Below are positions 18,491 to 27,423 of a stretch of DNA of 64,000 nt, one piece after another. This stretch comes from Commensalibacter melissae. Lineage in GTDB: Bacteria > Pseudomonadota > Alphaproteobacteria > Acetobacterales > Acetobacteraceae. The notes below the pieces were generated by a model that did not search any database, was not told the origin of the DNA, and saw nothing but the letters and a program-made list of their open reading frames with translations. The stretch is from assembly GCF_003691365.1 (NCBI RefSeq), contig NZ_CP033087.1:386501-450500 (forward strand). Reading direction: 5' to 3'. Numbering within the stretch: the stretch's first letter is position 1; each line of letters begins with the position of its first letter. The position numbers and the translations under genes were made by a program.

Positions 18491-20401
18491 ATGGCTTTTC
18501 AAGAAATGGTAAAAAAAATCCGACTTTCTCTGGTACGATTACCTGCCATTGGTTATGGACAGATTCCCGAAGTTCCAGTATATATTTTGCGAGATTTATG
18601 GACCGGAAATTCTGTTTATGGTATGCATCTTGTAAAAGGGGAATTTATTTACCAGGATTATGTTATTTCCCTATATCCCGGTCAATGGGGTGATAAAAAC
18701 CTCTCCTGTGAAATTATTGGCAAACTGCATGGTTTTTCGTGGTTACGGGATATGCGAGAGCTAGGGACAGAAAATGCGCGTCTTGCAGCAAGAAATTTGG
18801 TGACGGATTGGATTGGCAATTCACCTTCATCTTATGATTCTGTTGTTTACAGACCGATTACCCTTGCAGATCGTATAGTGAATTGGTTGGGGTTCTATGA
18901 TTTTTTTGCGGCATCAGCAGAAAAATATTTTCATCAACAATTTATGCGTCGAATTATGAAAGAAGGAAGATATGTTGTTGCCATGCTTCCTTTGGACAAT
19001 CATACACATGAAAATTTTACGTTATTAAAGGCCGCTCTGGCTCTTGCATTATGTATGCCGGAACAATTTGATTTAATACCAAAAATCAGTAAATTCCTGC
19101 AAAGTGAACTGGCTGAACAGATTCTTGAAGATGGAATACATATTGAACGAAACCCTGAAATACAACTGTATGTATTGAGAGATCTGACCGAAATTCGTTT
19201 GATGTACCAGTTGATCAATATGCGTCCCCCTTCCGAACTTATTCTAGTGCTTGATAATGTCAGTCGTGCTTTAAGGGCATTGAGACATGGTGATGGCAGG
19301 CTTGCACTATTTAATGGTTCCAGTGAGAATGAGGCACATTTTATTGATCGTGTTCTGAGTAATTCCACACAAAAACGTGTCGCCATGACGGATATGAAAG
19401 CGGGTGGATATATTCGTTGTTTTGCCAATCGTTCAACTCTGTTAATTGACAGTGGTGTTCCACCGAAAAAGGTAGATATAAAATATCTTGGTGCTTTATC
19501 CTTTGAATTTTCTGCTGGTAAACAGAGATTAATTGTTAATTGTGGCGCTGGAGGATCATCAGCCTGGCGATCTGCATTGGCGGGAACCGCGGCTCATTCT
19601 GTTCTAAAATTATCCAATACAGAAAGTGTTTTACTGGAGGATAATCAATTAAAAGATTTAAATTTTAAAGTTGAATCAATTCATGAAATGACTGAGGGTG
19701 CCCATTGGGTGGAATTAAGTCATAATGGCTGGCAAAAAGCATATGGTGCAATTTATCATCGTAAATTTTATCTTTCAGCGGATGGTCAGGATTTAAGAGG
19801 GGAGGAAACGCTCGATTTTGATCAGTCTTACCCTTTTACTATTCGTTTTCATCTACATCCTTCGGTTAAAGTTGAAGAAAAATTGGTTGAAATTCGGAAA
19901 AATGAGAAGGAAAAAATTTTTGTTTTATCGTTTCAACATCCTCAAGAAGGTAAACAAATTTGGTGGTTCCGTTTTTCCGATGCAGAGGGAAAAGTTGAAA
20001 ATAGCGTCTACTTTGGTGAAAAAGTTCGACTTGCGACTAAACAGATTGTTTTATATAATCTGCATCAATCAAAAAAAAATGATGTTGAAGAGAATAAAGC
20101 TTCTATAACTACTAAATTTGAGAAACAAGACAAACAATCGGTTTTAAACGAAGAGCAAAAAGAAGAAGGGTCTGATTATGTGGCTATTTTCCATAATCAA
20201 AACGATGATGCAAAAATATGGCAAAGAAACACTGCGGATCATGTTTCTGTTGGAATGCCTGAAGATTTGCCGGAAAAAACTTCAGAAATTCAGAGGCAAT
20301 CAGAAATAAATAGTTCTCTAAATCATTCAAATATTAAGAATATTCAAAATGATAAAGAAAAAATAACTAAAATTCGATGGGCTCTGCGTCGTAAGGCATA
20401 A
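18491..20401 (+). CDS. Heparinase II/III-like protein
   Basis: A 636-aa protein with the layout of alphaproteobacterial heparinase II/III family proteins: an alpha-helical toroid N-terminal part (about 1-330, with LPLDNHTHENFTLLKAALAL) and a beta-sandwich part (about 340-560, with NCGAGGSSAWRSALAGTAAH). The last 90 residues are charged and low in complexity and may be disordered. There is no signal peptide, unlike secreted heparinases. The rsmB-rpe-heparinase order recalls the conserved rsmB-heparinase-purH neighbourhood of other Alphaproteobacteria. A polysaccharide-lyase activity is a family expectation, and the substrate is unknown. A glycosyltransferase starts 8 bp later. Confidence 0.8.
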   Translation: MAFQEMVKKIRLSLVRLPAIGYGQIPEVPVYILRDLWTGNSVYGMHLVKGEFIYQDYVISLYPGQWGDKNLSCEIIGKLHGFSWLRDMRELGTENARLAARNLVTDWIGNSPSSYDSVVYRPITLADRIVNWLGFYDFFAASAEKYFHQQFMRRIMKEGRYVVAMLPLDNHTHENFTLLKAALALALCMPEQFDLIPKISKFLQSELAEQILEDGIHIERNPEIQLYVLRDLTEIRLMYQLINMRPPSELILVLDNVSRALRALRHGDGRLALFNGSSENEAHFIDRVLSNSTQKRVAMTDMKAGGYIRCFANRSTLLIDSGVPPKKVDIKYLGALSFEFSAGKQRLIVNCGAGGSSAWRSALAGTAAHSVLKLSNTESVLLEDNQLKDLNFKVESIHEMTEGAHWVELSHNGWQKAYGAIYHRKFYLSADGQDLRGEETLDFDQSYPFTIRFHLHPSVKVEEKLVEIRKNEKEKIFVLSFQHPQEGKQIWWFRFSDAEGKVENSVYFGEKVRLATKQIVLYNLHQSKKNDVEENKASITTKFEKQDKQSVLNEEQKEEGSDYVAIFHNQNDDAKIWQRNTADHVSVGMPEDLPEKTSEIQRQSEINSSLNHSNIKNIQNDKEKITKIRWALRRKA

Positions 20402-20409
20402 ATGAATTT

Positions 20410-21579
20410 ATGAAAATTTTGGAAATTGCACATGTTGATTTTGCCTTATATCAATTTCTACTTCCCTTAATGCGTAGGTTGCGTTCCTGTCACCATCAAG
20501 TCATTGGTGTTTGTGCAGAAGGAAGGTTATTGGAGAAAGTGAGACAAGAGGGATTTCAGATCCGAACCGTTCCTTTTGTCCGTTCTTTTTCGATCATAGG
20601 TCAGTTAAAAGCTTTTTGGATCCTTTACCGTATAATCAAGCTTGAAAAACCAGACATCGTTCATGCCCATATGTCCATAAGTGGCGTATTGGCACGTATA
20701 GCCGCTTTTTTATGTGGAACGCCTGTAATTATTTATACTTGTCACGGATATCTTTTTAATCAACCCGGGAAAGGTATAAAATCATGGATAAGACGTCTGT
20801 TATCCTTTGTTCTTGAATGGTGTTGTGGAAAAATTACGAATTTTTACATGACTGTCTCTCAGGAAGAGGCTCGAGATGCTAAAAGGTTGGGCATTCATTC
20901 CAATCCTATTTTTATAGGTAACGGTCGGGATCCAGCAAAATTCTTTTCTGATATTGCCCTGAAACAGAAATTTAGACAGGCAAACAAGATTCCACAGAAT
21001 CATATAGTTTTTATGATAGTTTCCCGTCTTGTTCAACATAAAGGTTATCCAGAGTTAATCGTCGCTTTTTCTGCAATTGCAGAAAAGCTTCCAGAAGTTG
21101 AATTATGGATTGTAGGCGAAAGATTGCCTTCTGATTATGGTTTGGTATTGGATAAACTTTTTAATAAAGCACAAAAAAAATTGGGTAATCAAATACGTTT
21201 TTGGGGATATCGTCAAGACATAGATCAGTTGATGAAAGCTGCTGATGTTTTTGTTTTACCCAGTCATTTTGAAGGGTTACCAATGTCCATTATCGAGGCA
21301 ATGTTAAGTGGTTTACCTGTTATAGGCACTTCAATACGGGGTCCCCGAGAACAAGTGCAGCATTCAGAAACAGGGCTATTGATCCCGCCAGGTTCTATAT
21401 CTTTGCTATCCAGGGCAATGGCCTGGCTTGCCTTTCATCCAGAACAAAGAAAAAAAATGGGAGAAAATGGGCGGGCCAGGGCTTTATCAATGTATACCGA
21501 AGCTATCTGTCTGGATCGTGTTATGAATGTTTTTTCACAGATTGATGAGTTTGATAATCCCTTTTTATCCAAGCCTTGA
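20410..21579 (+). CDS. Family 4 glycosyltransferase
   Basis: A 389-aa GT-B enzyme. The N-terminal acceptor domain includes PDIVHAHMSISGVLARIAA and IIYTCHGYLFN. The C-terminal nucleotide-sugar domain has VSRLVQHKGYPELI and the GT4 catalytic block HFEGLPMSIIEAMLSGLPVI (about 289-308). It starts 8 bp after the heparinase-like gene, so the two are probably co-transcribed and may act on the same polysaccharide. Its last 59 bp overlap the convergent DUF4186 gene. Confidence 0.88.
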   Translation: MKILEIAHVDFALYQFLLPLMRRLRSCHHQVIGVCAEGRLLEKVRQEGFQIRTVPFVRSFSIIGQLKAFWILYRIIKLEKPDIVHAHMSISGVLARIAAFLCGTPVIIYTCHGYLFNQPGKGIKSWIRRLLSFVLEWCCGKITNFYMTVSQEEARDAKRLGIHSNPIFIGNGRDPAKFFSDIALKQKFRQANKIPQNHIVFMIVSRLVQHKGYPELIVAFSAIAEKLPEVELWIVGERLPSDYGLVLDKLFNKAQKKLGNQIRFWGYRQDIDQLMKAADVFVLPSHFEGLPMSIIEAMLSGLPVIGTSIRGPREQVQHSETGLLIPPGSISLLSRAMAWLAFHPEQRKKMGENGRARALSMYTEAICLDRVMNVFSQIDEFDNPFLSKP

Positions 21580-21907
21580 TCAAATCGAGGATAAAATCTT
21601 TTTCTGTCTGTGTTAAGGCCTGCCCCTTTTGAATATTATACCATTTTTCAAGGCAGCTGCGACAACAAGTTGCTGTGGCATGTTGGGCGATAAAAACAGG
21701 ATGTCCTTTCCATGGCGTTTGTTTTCTATCATTTTTTGGAAAAGCAGGAGCCAGACGTTGATTGATGAAATCTGTAGCATGTTCAATTATTTTATCAAGG
21801 CCTTTATCGATTAGATATTTTCGTTCTTTTTCATGTAATGTAAATCTAGACCGGAATTTTGAATGATTAAGCCGATCCAAGATTAATTCTGTGGAAGAAG
21901 GAACCAT
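21521..21907 (-). CDS. DUF4186 family protein
   Basis: A 128-aa protein with the DUF4186 signature: KFRSRFTLHEKERKYLIDKG, HATDFINQRLAPAFPKND, then the block QTPWKGHPVFIAQHATATCC and CRSCLEKW. The His and Cys residues (HATATCCRSCLEKW) could form a metal site. Function is not established. It overlaps the end of the convergent glycosyltransferase gene by 59 bp in a tail-to-tail arrangement; both reading frames look real. Confidence 0.8.
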   Translation of the reverse strand: MVPSSTELILDRLNHSKFRSRFTLHEKERKYLIDKGLDKIIEHATDFINQRLAPAFPKNDRKQTPWKGHPVFIAQHATATCCRSCLEKWYNIQKGQALTQTEKDFILDLIKAWIKRDYQTHQSVKKHS

Positions 21908-21952
21908 TCTTGTGACTTTTTAATAAATAATTATTTCTGTGATTATCATAAA

Positions 21953-22723
21953 TCAAACAAAATGTATATTATAATATTTGACAAAACTGTAAAATACGCA
22001 TGATGTCATGACAATTAAAAAAAATACACGCAAAAAACGTGAACTCTTGTAAATAACCAAGGATGCACCAATCTGTCCGCCTATAAAAGAACCAACACCC
22101 ATTATAAATGCACTAAAATAGTTGATTTGTCCGCCTGATATGAAGATACTGAGCGCGGTAATATTTCCAGCGATATTTAATGGTTTTGTAATTATTGTCG
22201 CAGTGTTAATACGTAATTTGTAAATCTGCATTAATGAAATTGTCCAGATAGCTCCTGTTCCAGGTCCAAAAAAGCCATTATAAAATCCAATTACAGTCCC
22301 CATCCATGGCAGTATTTTCGGTTTTATGGGCAACTGTCTTTTTTCAAGATTGAAATGTAGGTTTGGAAATAAATAATAATAAAGCAATATTGCCAATAAA
22401 AGCCATGGGACTATTTTGTTGAGGGCCTGATCAGCGCTGTATTGTAATGTAATTGTACCTATGGCAGATCCGATTACAGTGAAAAACAGAGGGATGGCAA
22501 GCCCATGAAAACTTAGTTGTCCGCTTTTCCAAAATCGTAATGTGGCTGATAATTCACCAATTGCTGATTGCAATTTATTTGTACCTAATGCAGGAATTAT
22601 ATTAATACCGGTAAAAAGTAGAGCGGGTACGGTTATTAAACCTCCACCACCTGCAAGGGTATCAATTGTCCCGGCTATTAAACCGATGAAAAATAGAAAA
22701 CAATCATAAAAATAAAAATGCAT
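21953..22723 (-). CDS. TSUP (TauE/SafE) family membrane permease
   Basis: A 256-aa inner-membrane protein with about eight hydrophobic segments and the TSUP hallmarks LAGGGGLITVPALL (about 24-37) and a second, repeated motif FYNGFFGPGTGAIWTI (about 147-162). The family exports or imports sulfonates, sulfite, thiosulfate or organic anions; the substrate cannot be assigned. It is followed by no partner gene. It lies 22 bp from a glycosyltransferase transcribed in the same direction. Confidence 0.85.
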   Translation of the reverse strand: MHFYFYDCFLFFIGLIAGTIDTLAGGGGLITVPALLFTGINIIPALGTNKLQSAIGELSATLRFWKSGQLSFHGLAIPLFFTVIGSAIGTITLQYSADQALNKIVPWLLLAILLYYYLFPNLHFNLEKRQLPIKPKILPWMGTVIGFYNGFFGPGTGAIWTISLMQIYKLRINTATIITKPLNIAGNITALSIFISGGQINYFSAFIMGVGSFIGGQIGASLVIYKSSRFLRVFFLIVMTSCVFYSFVKYYNIHFV

Positions 22724-22745
22724 TTAGAGATGTCTGTTTAATTGA

Positions 22746-23567
22746 TTATAAAAAATCAATAAACTCATGGGGAATATCAAGATAGAGTGAATCAGCGTTA
22801 TCAGGATCAGGATTAGTGATCAAATAGTCATCCAAGGTTCCTGTGCCAATTTTTGATCTCTGCGATTTTAGAAACCTGATTAGAACATTGTCGGATATTA
22901 AATGTGAGGTTCCCAATCCATTTTTAATATCTTCTGGGTTTCTTGGAATTCTGCGTCTGAGTTTTGAACGTTCTAGGAGGTGGTTCTGATCAGCATATTT
23001 CAAATGAAACAGCCATAAATCGTGCGCAAAAAGGGTTTCATTTTGACATCGATGAAAACCGGGTTCCCATCGTGTCGGAACTGATGAAACTGAGGGTTTG
23101 CATGACCAACTTTTAATGGTGCCCTTGGAACGTTGTTTTAAAATGGGTCTTGACCAATCAACAGGTTTTCCAATCAAAGGATCAATGATTTCCACACCTA
23201 CACATCGACATGTTTTGGCAGAACATTGTGCAAGATATTCATGTAAGGAAGTCCAACGAGATGGACGGGGGATTATAAATTCATCTGTGTCAATACAAAG
23301 AACCCAGTCATAAAGTTTTAAAAGTTTATGCTGCCATTCGCTCATTATATTGACGCTATCTTGTTCATCCAAATACTTGCGACGTGGAATGTGCTCAACA
23401 TAAATGTATTGTTCAGCTTTGACAGGCGGATCGCTGCCATCATCAAGTATGAACAAGTTATCTTTTCCTACTAGTCTGGCATAATGCCTGATCCATATGG
23501 GAAGCATGGTTGTTTCTTGATAGCATTTTGTAATGGCGGCAATGCGAAGAGGTGATGGAAAATTCAT
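22746..23567 (-). CDS. Glycosyltransferase family 2-like protein (Glyco_tranf_2_4 type)
   Basis: A 273-aa protein. The N-terminal block RIAAITKCYQETTMLPIWIR with FILDDGSDPP (about 38-47) and the metal-binding VLCIDTDEFIIP (about 89-100) match the short GT2-like family often seen in surface polysaccharide loci of Alphaproteobacteria. There is no membrane segment. The end of the protein (SLYLDIPHEFIDFL) is unremarkable. The substrate is unknown. Confidence 0.7.
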   Translation of the reverse strand: MNFPSPLRIAAITKCYQETTMLPIWIRHYARLVGKDNLFILDDGSDPPVKAEQYIYVEHIPRRKYLDEQDSVNIMSEWQHKLLKLYDWVLCIDTDEFIIPRPSRWTSLHEYLAQCSAKTCRCVGVEIIDPLIGKPVDWSRPILKQRSKGTIKSWSCKPSVSSVPTRWEPGFHRCQNETLFAHDLWLFHLKYADQNHLLERSKLRRRIPRNPEDIKNGLGTSHLISDNVLIRFLKSQRSKIGTGTLDDYLITNPDPDNADSLYLDIPHEFIDFL

Positions 23568-23605
23568 AATAAAATCATATTTAAAAAAACTATTTTTTTA
23601 AAATA

Positions 23606-25114
23606 TCATTTTTCTTTTGAATTGGACAGAATTGAATGTTTGCGTCCGTAATAATAATAGCCAAAGACACCGATTACACTATAAATAAACATTAAGAGCA
23701 GTGGAAGTGGATTATGATTAATTAGGGAATAAATCATGTCAATGATCAAGGGAAAAATCATGGTCAGGCAACATAGGATGCCGCAAACGGGAATATAACC
23801 AATCCAGATATTTCTAATCTTGAATCCACCAAAGGGTACTTGAAATGGTCGATGAATATTGGGATGAACATTCCGCTGCCATATAACCGTGAAACAGACA
23901 ATACCAAATGCCAGAGAGGTTCCAAGGCTGATTAGGTCACTTATGATATCAATAGGTAAAAAAGCTGTTGTAATGGCGATGCTGAGGCTGAGGATAATGG
24001 TTCCTATCCAAGGTGTACAATGTTTAGGATGAAGTTTGCTAAAAATTGGTGGAAGCAATCCGTCCTGTGCCATGATGTAGAAAATGCGGCTTTGAGCATA
24101 TAGCAAAACGAGCATTACTGAGCAAAGTCCGATAACTGCGCTAGATTTCAAAATCCAGGCCAGATTTGGCATGTTCATATAATCAATTGCCAGGGCCAGT
24201 GGATCAGAAATGTTTAATTTTCTATAAGGAACAACCCCGACTAAAATTAGCGCTACACCAATATAGATCATGGTTGAAACAAACAAGGAAGCTATGATTC
24301 CAAAGGGGACGTCCTTTTTAGGATTTTTGGCTTCTGATGCGGCTGTGGAAACAGCTTCAAAGCCTATATAGGCAAAAAAAATTGTTGAGGCTGCCCGAAA
24401 AATGCCCCTGATTCCAAAATTCATCGGACCTGTTGAGGAGGGGATAAAAGGTGTCAGGTTTTCCAGTTTAATATAGTGAAATCCCAAAATTATAAAAAGA
24501 ATTAATACTCCGATTTTTAAACTGACGATTATTGCATTAATTGTTGTTGATTCGGAAACCCCATATAAGAGGAAGATGGCTGCGATCAGAACAGATCCTG
24601 CTCCAATAAGGTCAAGGGACTTAACAAATACAATTCCTTTTCCATATCCACCAATTGCAGGTTGAATCATGGGATTATGTAGCCATGAAGCGATATGAAT
24701 ATGAAAATCTTTTAGAAGGGATACACTATAACTCGAAAATCCTGAGGCAACTGATACAGCCGATATTCCATATTCCAACAACAGTAACCATCCAACAATC
24801 CAAGCGAATTTTTCACCAAGTGATGTATAGGCATAACTGTAGGCCGATCCTGCAGTCGGCATAGTGGATGCCAGTTCACCATAGGAAAGGGCGGTAAATA
24901 AACATGCTATTGAAGCAATAATGAAGGATAAAAGAATTGCTGGTCCAGCAAAATTAGCCGCAGCTGTTCCTGTCATGACAAAAATGCCTGCGCCAATGGT
25001 AGAGCCGACCCCAATCATTGTTAAACGCCATGGACCCAAACATTGTTTTAGACCATGTTTTTTTGAATCAAGTGTAAGTTGTTCCAGTGATTTGCGTTTA
25101 GAGAAAAAGGCCAT
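23606..25114 (-). CDS. APC-family amino acid permease (cationic amino acid/YfnA type)
   Basis: A permease of about 502 aa with 12-13 transmembrane segments. APC family blocks are present: LTMIGVGSTIGAGIFVMTGT (first helix, substrate-binding GxG), GPAILLSFIIASIACLFTAL, YGELASTMPTAGSAYSYAY, and FFAYIGFEAVSTAASEAKNP, typical of the CAT-like subgroup. I place the start at ATG 25114; the longer frame begins only at a TTG (25147) that has no ribosome-binding site. Substrate specificity is unknown, though related proteins carry basic or branched amino acids. Confidence 0.9.
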   Translation of the reverse strand: MAFFSKRKSLEQLTLDSKKHGLKQCLGPWRLTMIGVGSTIGAGIFVMTGTAAANFAGPAILLSFIIASIACLFTALSYGELASTMPTAGSAYSYAYTSLGEKFAWIVGWLLLLEYGISAVSVASGFSSYSVSLLKDFHIHIASWLHNPMIQPAIGGYGKGIVFVKSLDLIGAGSVLIAAIFLLYGVSESTTINAIIVSLKIGVLILFIILGFHYIKLENLTPFIPSSTGPMNFGIRGIFRAASTIFFAYIGFEAVSTAASEAKNPKKDVPFGIIASLFVSTMIYIGVALILVGVVPYRKLNISDPLALAIDYMNMPNLAWILKSSAVIGLCSVMLVLLYAQSRIFYIMAQDGLLPPIFSKLHPKHCTPWIGTIILSLSIAITTAFLPIDIISDLISLGTSLAFGIVCFTVIWQRNVHPNIHRPFQVPFGGFKIRNIWIGYIPVCGILCCLTMIFPLIIDMIYSLINHNPLPLLLMFIYSVIGVFGYYYYGRKHSILSNSKEK

Positions 25115-25251
25115 ATTTTTTGTGTAAAGGGTTAGGTAATAAACCAAAAGAAAGACAACATTTTATGATAAAATAAAATTTAGATATTTTACCTAACATA
25201 AAATGTATCTAATTCGGGAAAATTAAAGAGATATAAAAGAACAACGTTAAT

Positions 25252-25908
25252 CTAAGGTTGATCAGATCTGTTCTTTAAAATTTTCTTAACGTAATTGGTA
25301 ATTGTTTTTTCGATCTGCTCAGTTTGATCGGCAAAAATATGATCGGCATTAGGGATTGTATTATAGGCAACTTTGATGCCTTTTTGAGTGTTAAGTTTTT
25401 CAACAAGTTTGTCAATTTCCTGCAATGGGACAATGCTGTCGGATTCTCCTGCGATCATCAAACCGCTGCATGGACAAGGTGCAAGAAAATTAAAATCATA
25501 GTGGTTTGCCAATGGCGCGATGCTGATCCATCCTTGTATTTCAGGACGACGCATCAAGAGCTGCATTCCAATAAAGGCTCCAAACGAATACCCCGCGATC
25601 CATAATTCCCTGGAATTTGTATTCGCCATCTGTAACCAGTCCAGGGCCGCTGCCGCATCGGATATTTCACCAATACCACCATCATATTGTCCCTGAGACC
25701 GTCCAACACCACGAGAATTATAACGTAGTACAGAAAAATTCATTTTTTGGAATGCACAATACATTGTATAGGCAATTCGGTTATTCATTGTCCCACCTTG
25801 CAGAGGATGGGGATGTAGGATTAAGGCAAGGGGGGCGTTAGGTTGACTGGAATGGTGATAGCGTCCTTCAAGACGACCTGCTGGGCCTGCAAACATTACC
25901 TCTGGCAT
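25252..25908 (-). CDS. Alpha/beta hydrolase
   Basis: A 218-aa cytosolic alpha/beta hydrolase. Visible are the oxyanion region LILHPHPLQGGTMNNRI, VLRYNSRGVGRSQG, the nucleophile elbow GYSFGAF (Ser about 108), a likely catalytic Asp in GESDSIVPL and His in NADHIF. The sequence type (HPHPLQGG, NSRGVGRS) is the small hydrolase common in Alphaproteobacteria beside cysteine desulfurase genes, as here, where it is divergent from the pair at 26.3 kb. The natural substrate is unknown. Confidence 0.85.
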   Translation of the reverse strand: MPEVMFAGPAGRLEGRYHHSSQPNAPLALILHPHPLQGGTMNNRIAYTMYCAFQKMNFSVLRYNSRGVGRSQGQYDGGIGEISDAAAALDWLQMANTNSRELWIAGYSFGAFIGMQLLMRRPEIQGWISIAPLANHYDFNFLAPCPCSGLMIAGESDSIVPLQEIDKLVEKLNTQKGIKVAYNTIPNADHIFADQTEQIEKTITNYVKKILKNRSDQP

Positions 25909-26291
25909 AGAACGATCCGTTTATCTATTAAAACTGGCACAATTTGTAAGATTTAACAATAATATAAGTGAGTGTAGGAAAACAATAAAAACAGTTTATC
26001 TCTATAAAGATATTTCTTATAAAGTGAAAGTGTTTTTGTCTTATCTATAAAATATAAATGAAAAATCAATAGCGATATGGTGATCGGACAAGGTTAACAT
26101 ATCCTTTATCTTTGCTTATTTACCAGTAAATCTGTGAAAATATTTCTATTATAAGGTAACAGGGTTCATATTTGTATTTATATATTGTAAATTAAATACA
26201 GATTTAATTAAATTATTGTTGTAATGCAATAAATTATGCAGGTTATATTTGGAATTCATGGTTTAATATAATAAATTGGATTATAAATGAA
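25909..26291. other. Divergent intergenic region, no gene seen
   Basis: A 383-bp AT-rich spacer between the hydrolase and the sulfur-trafficking operon. No ORF, tRNA or clear operator was recognised. It must hold promoters for both directions; I cannot mark them reliably because the sequence is too AT-rich. Confidence 0.5.
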
Positions 26292-27413
26292 ATGATACGA
26301 CAATCTATATATCTAGATGCGAATGCCAGTGAGCCCATGCGCTCTTCAGTTATATCTGCAATGGTGGATATCATGCAGCAGACTGGTAATCCAACGTCTG
26401 TTCATCAAATGGGACGCAAGATTTATAATCAAATGGAAGATGCAAGAGAAACCTTGGTCGAATTATTCGGGGGGAGCGTTCAAAATTGTATTTTTACCTC
26501 TGGTGGGACAGAGGCAGATGTACTGGCTGTACATGGTCAGATTGGTGAAGGCAATCAACAACGTCCTCTTTGGGTGGGAGCTACGGAACATCCTGCAATC
26601 ATGCAGATTGACCTTTCAAAAAAAATTTTACCTGTAACACGGCAGGGCATTGTCGATCTTAACTTTTTAGAAGATGCCCTAAAAAAAACGTCAATACCTC
26701 CATTAGTGTGTTTAATGCTGGCCAATAATGAGACAGGTGTATTACATCCCATTCAACAGGCAGCAAAAATTTGTCATGATTATGGTGCAATTCTTCATGT
26801 AGACGCAGCTCAGGCTGCTGGACGTATAATGTTCAATTTGGAAGATATCGGAGCAGACAGCCTGATTCTTTCAGCTCACAAAATGGGAGGTCCAAAAGGG
26901 GTAGGCGCATTGTTATTGGCTGGTCATGAAAGAAATGCGAAAAAGATAAATCCTCTTTTTAGTGGAGGAGGACAGGAACAGGGAAGAAGGGGAGGAACTC
27001 TGGCTGTTCCGGCAATTATAGGGTTGATGACTGCCGCAAAAGAGGCCTGTAAAGAAGATCGTTCCAATATTTTAAAATTACGTAATTATTTGGAAAAAGA
27101 AGTGAAAAAATATGGAGCCGTCATTTGTGGCGAGGAAGCTGAACGTTTAGATAATACATCCTCTATAGCTTATGCTGGAGTTTCAGCGCAAAAATTATTT
27201 ATGGCTTTGGATATGGCTGGTTTCTGTGTCTCAACGGGATCGGCATGTTTTTCAGGAAAATTATCGCGTTCACCTGTTTTATCAGCAATGGGGTTGGAAG
27301 AATTGGCTGATTGTACGATCCGTGTATCTTTACCATGGAATATCCAGCAAAAAGATGTTGAAACTTTTATTCATGTTTATGGCCAGTTGATTCAAAAGTT
27401 AAAGGATTCATAA
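26292..27413 (+). CDS. Cysteine desulfurase family protein (first of two)
   Basis: A 373-aa PLP-dependent aminotransferase-fold enzyme. Start block IYLDANASEPMRSSVISAM, ANNETGVLHPIQ, HVDAAQAAGR and the PLP lysine Lys197 in SAHKMGGPKGVGA are present. A candidate catalytic cysteine is Cys319 in STGSACFSGKLSRSPVL. Start and active-site loop deviate from IscS (DANASEP instead of DYxATTP, ACFSGK instead of ACTSAS), so this copy may be specialised. It releases sulfur from cysteine as a persulfide. It lies 10 bp before a second desulfurase, a rare side-by-side arrangement that makes division of labour or heteromer formation possible. Confidence 0.88.
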   Translation: MIRQSIYLDANASEPMRSSVISAMVDIMQQTGNPTSVHQMGRKIYNQMEDARETLVELFGGSVQNCIFTSGGTEADVLAVHGQIGEGNQQRPLWVGATEHPAIMQIDLSKKILPVTRQGIVDLNFLEDALKKTSIPPLVCLMLANNETGVLHPIQQAAKICHDYGAILHVDAAQAAGRIMFNLEDIGADSLILSAHKMGGPKGVGALLLAGHERNAKKINPLFSGGGQEQGRRGGTLAVPAIIGLMTAAKEACKEDRSNILKLRNYLEKEVKKYGAVICGEEAERLDNTSSIAYAGVSAQKLFMALDMAGFCVSTGSACFSGKLSRSPVLSAMGLEELADCTIRVSLPWNIQQKDVETFIHVYGQLIQKLKDS

Positions 27414-27423
27414 TCTATAGAAA

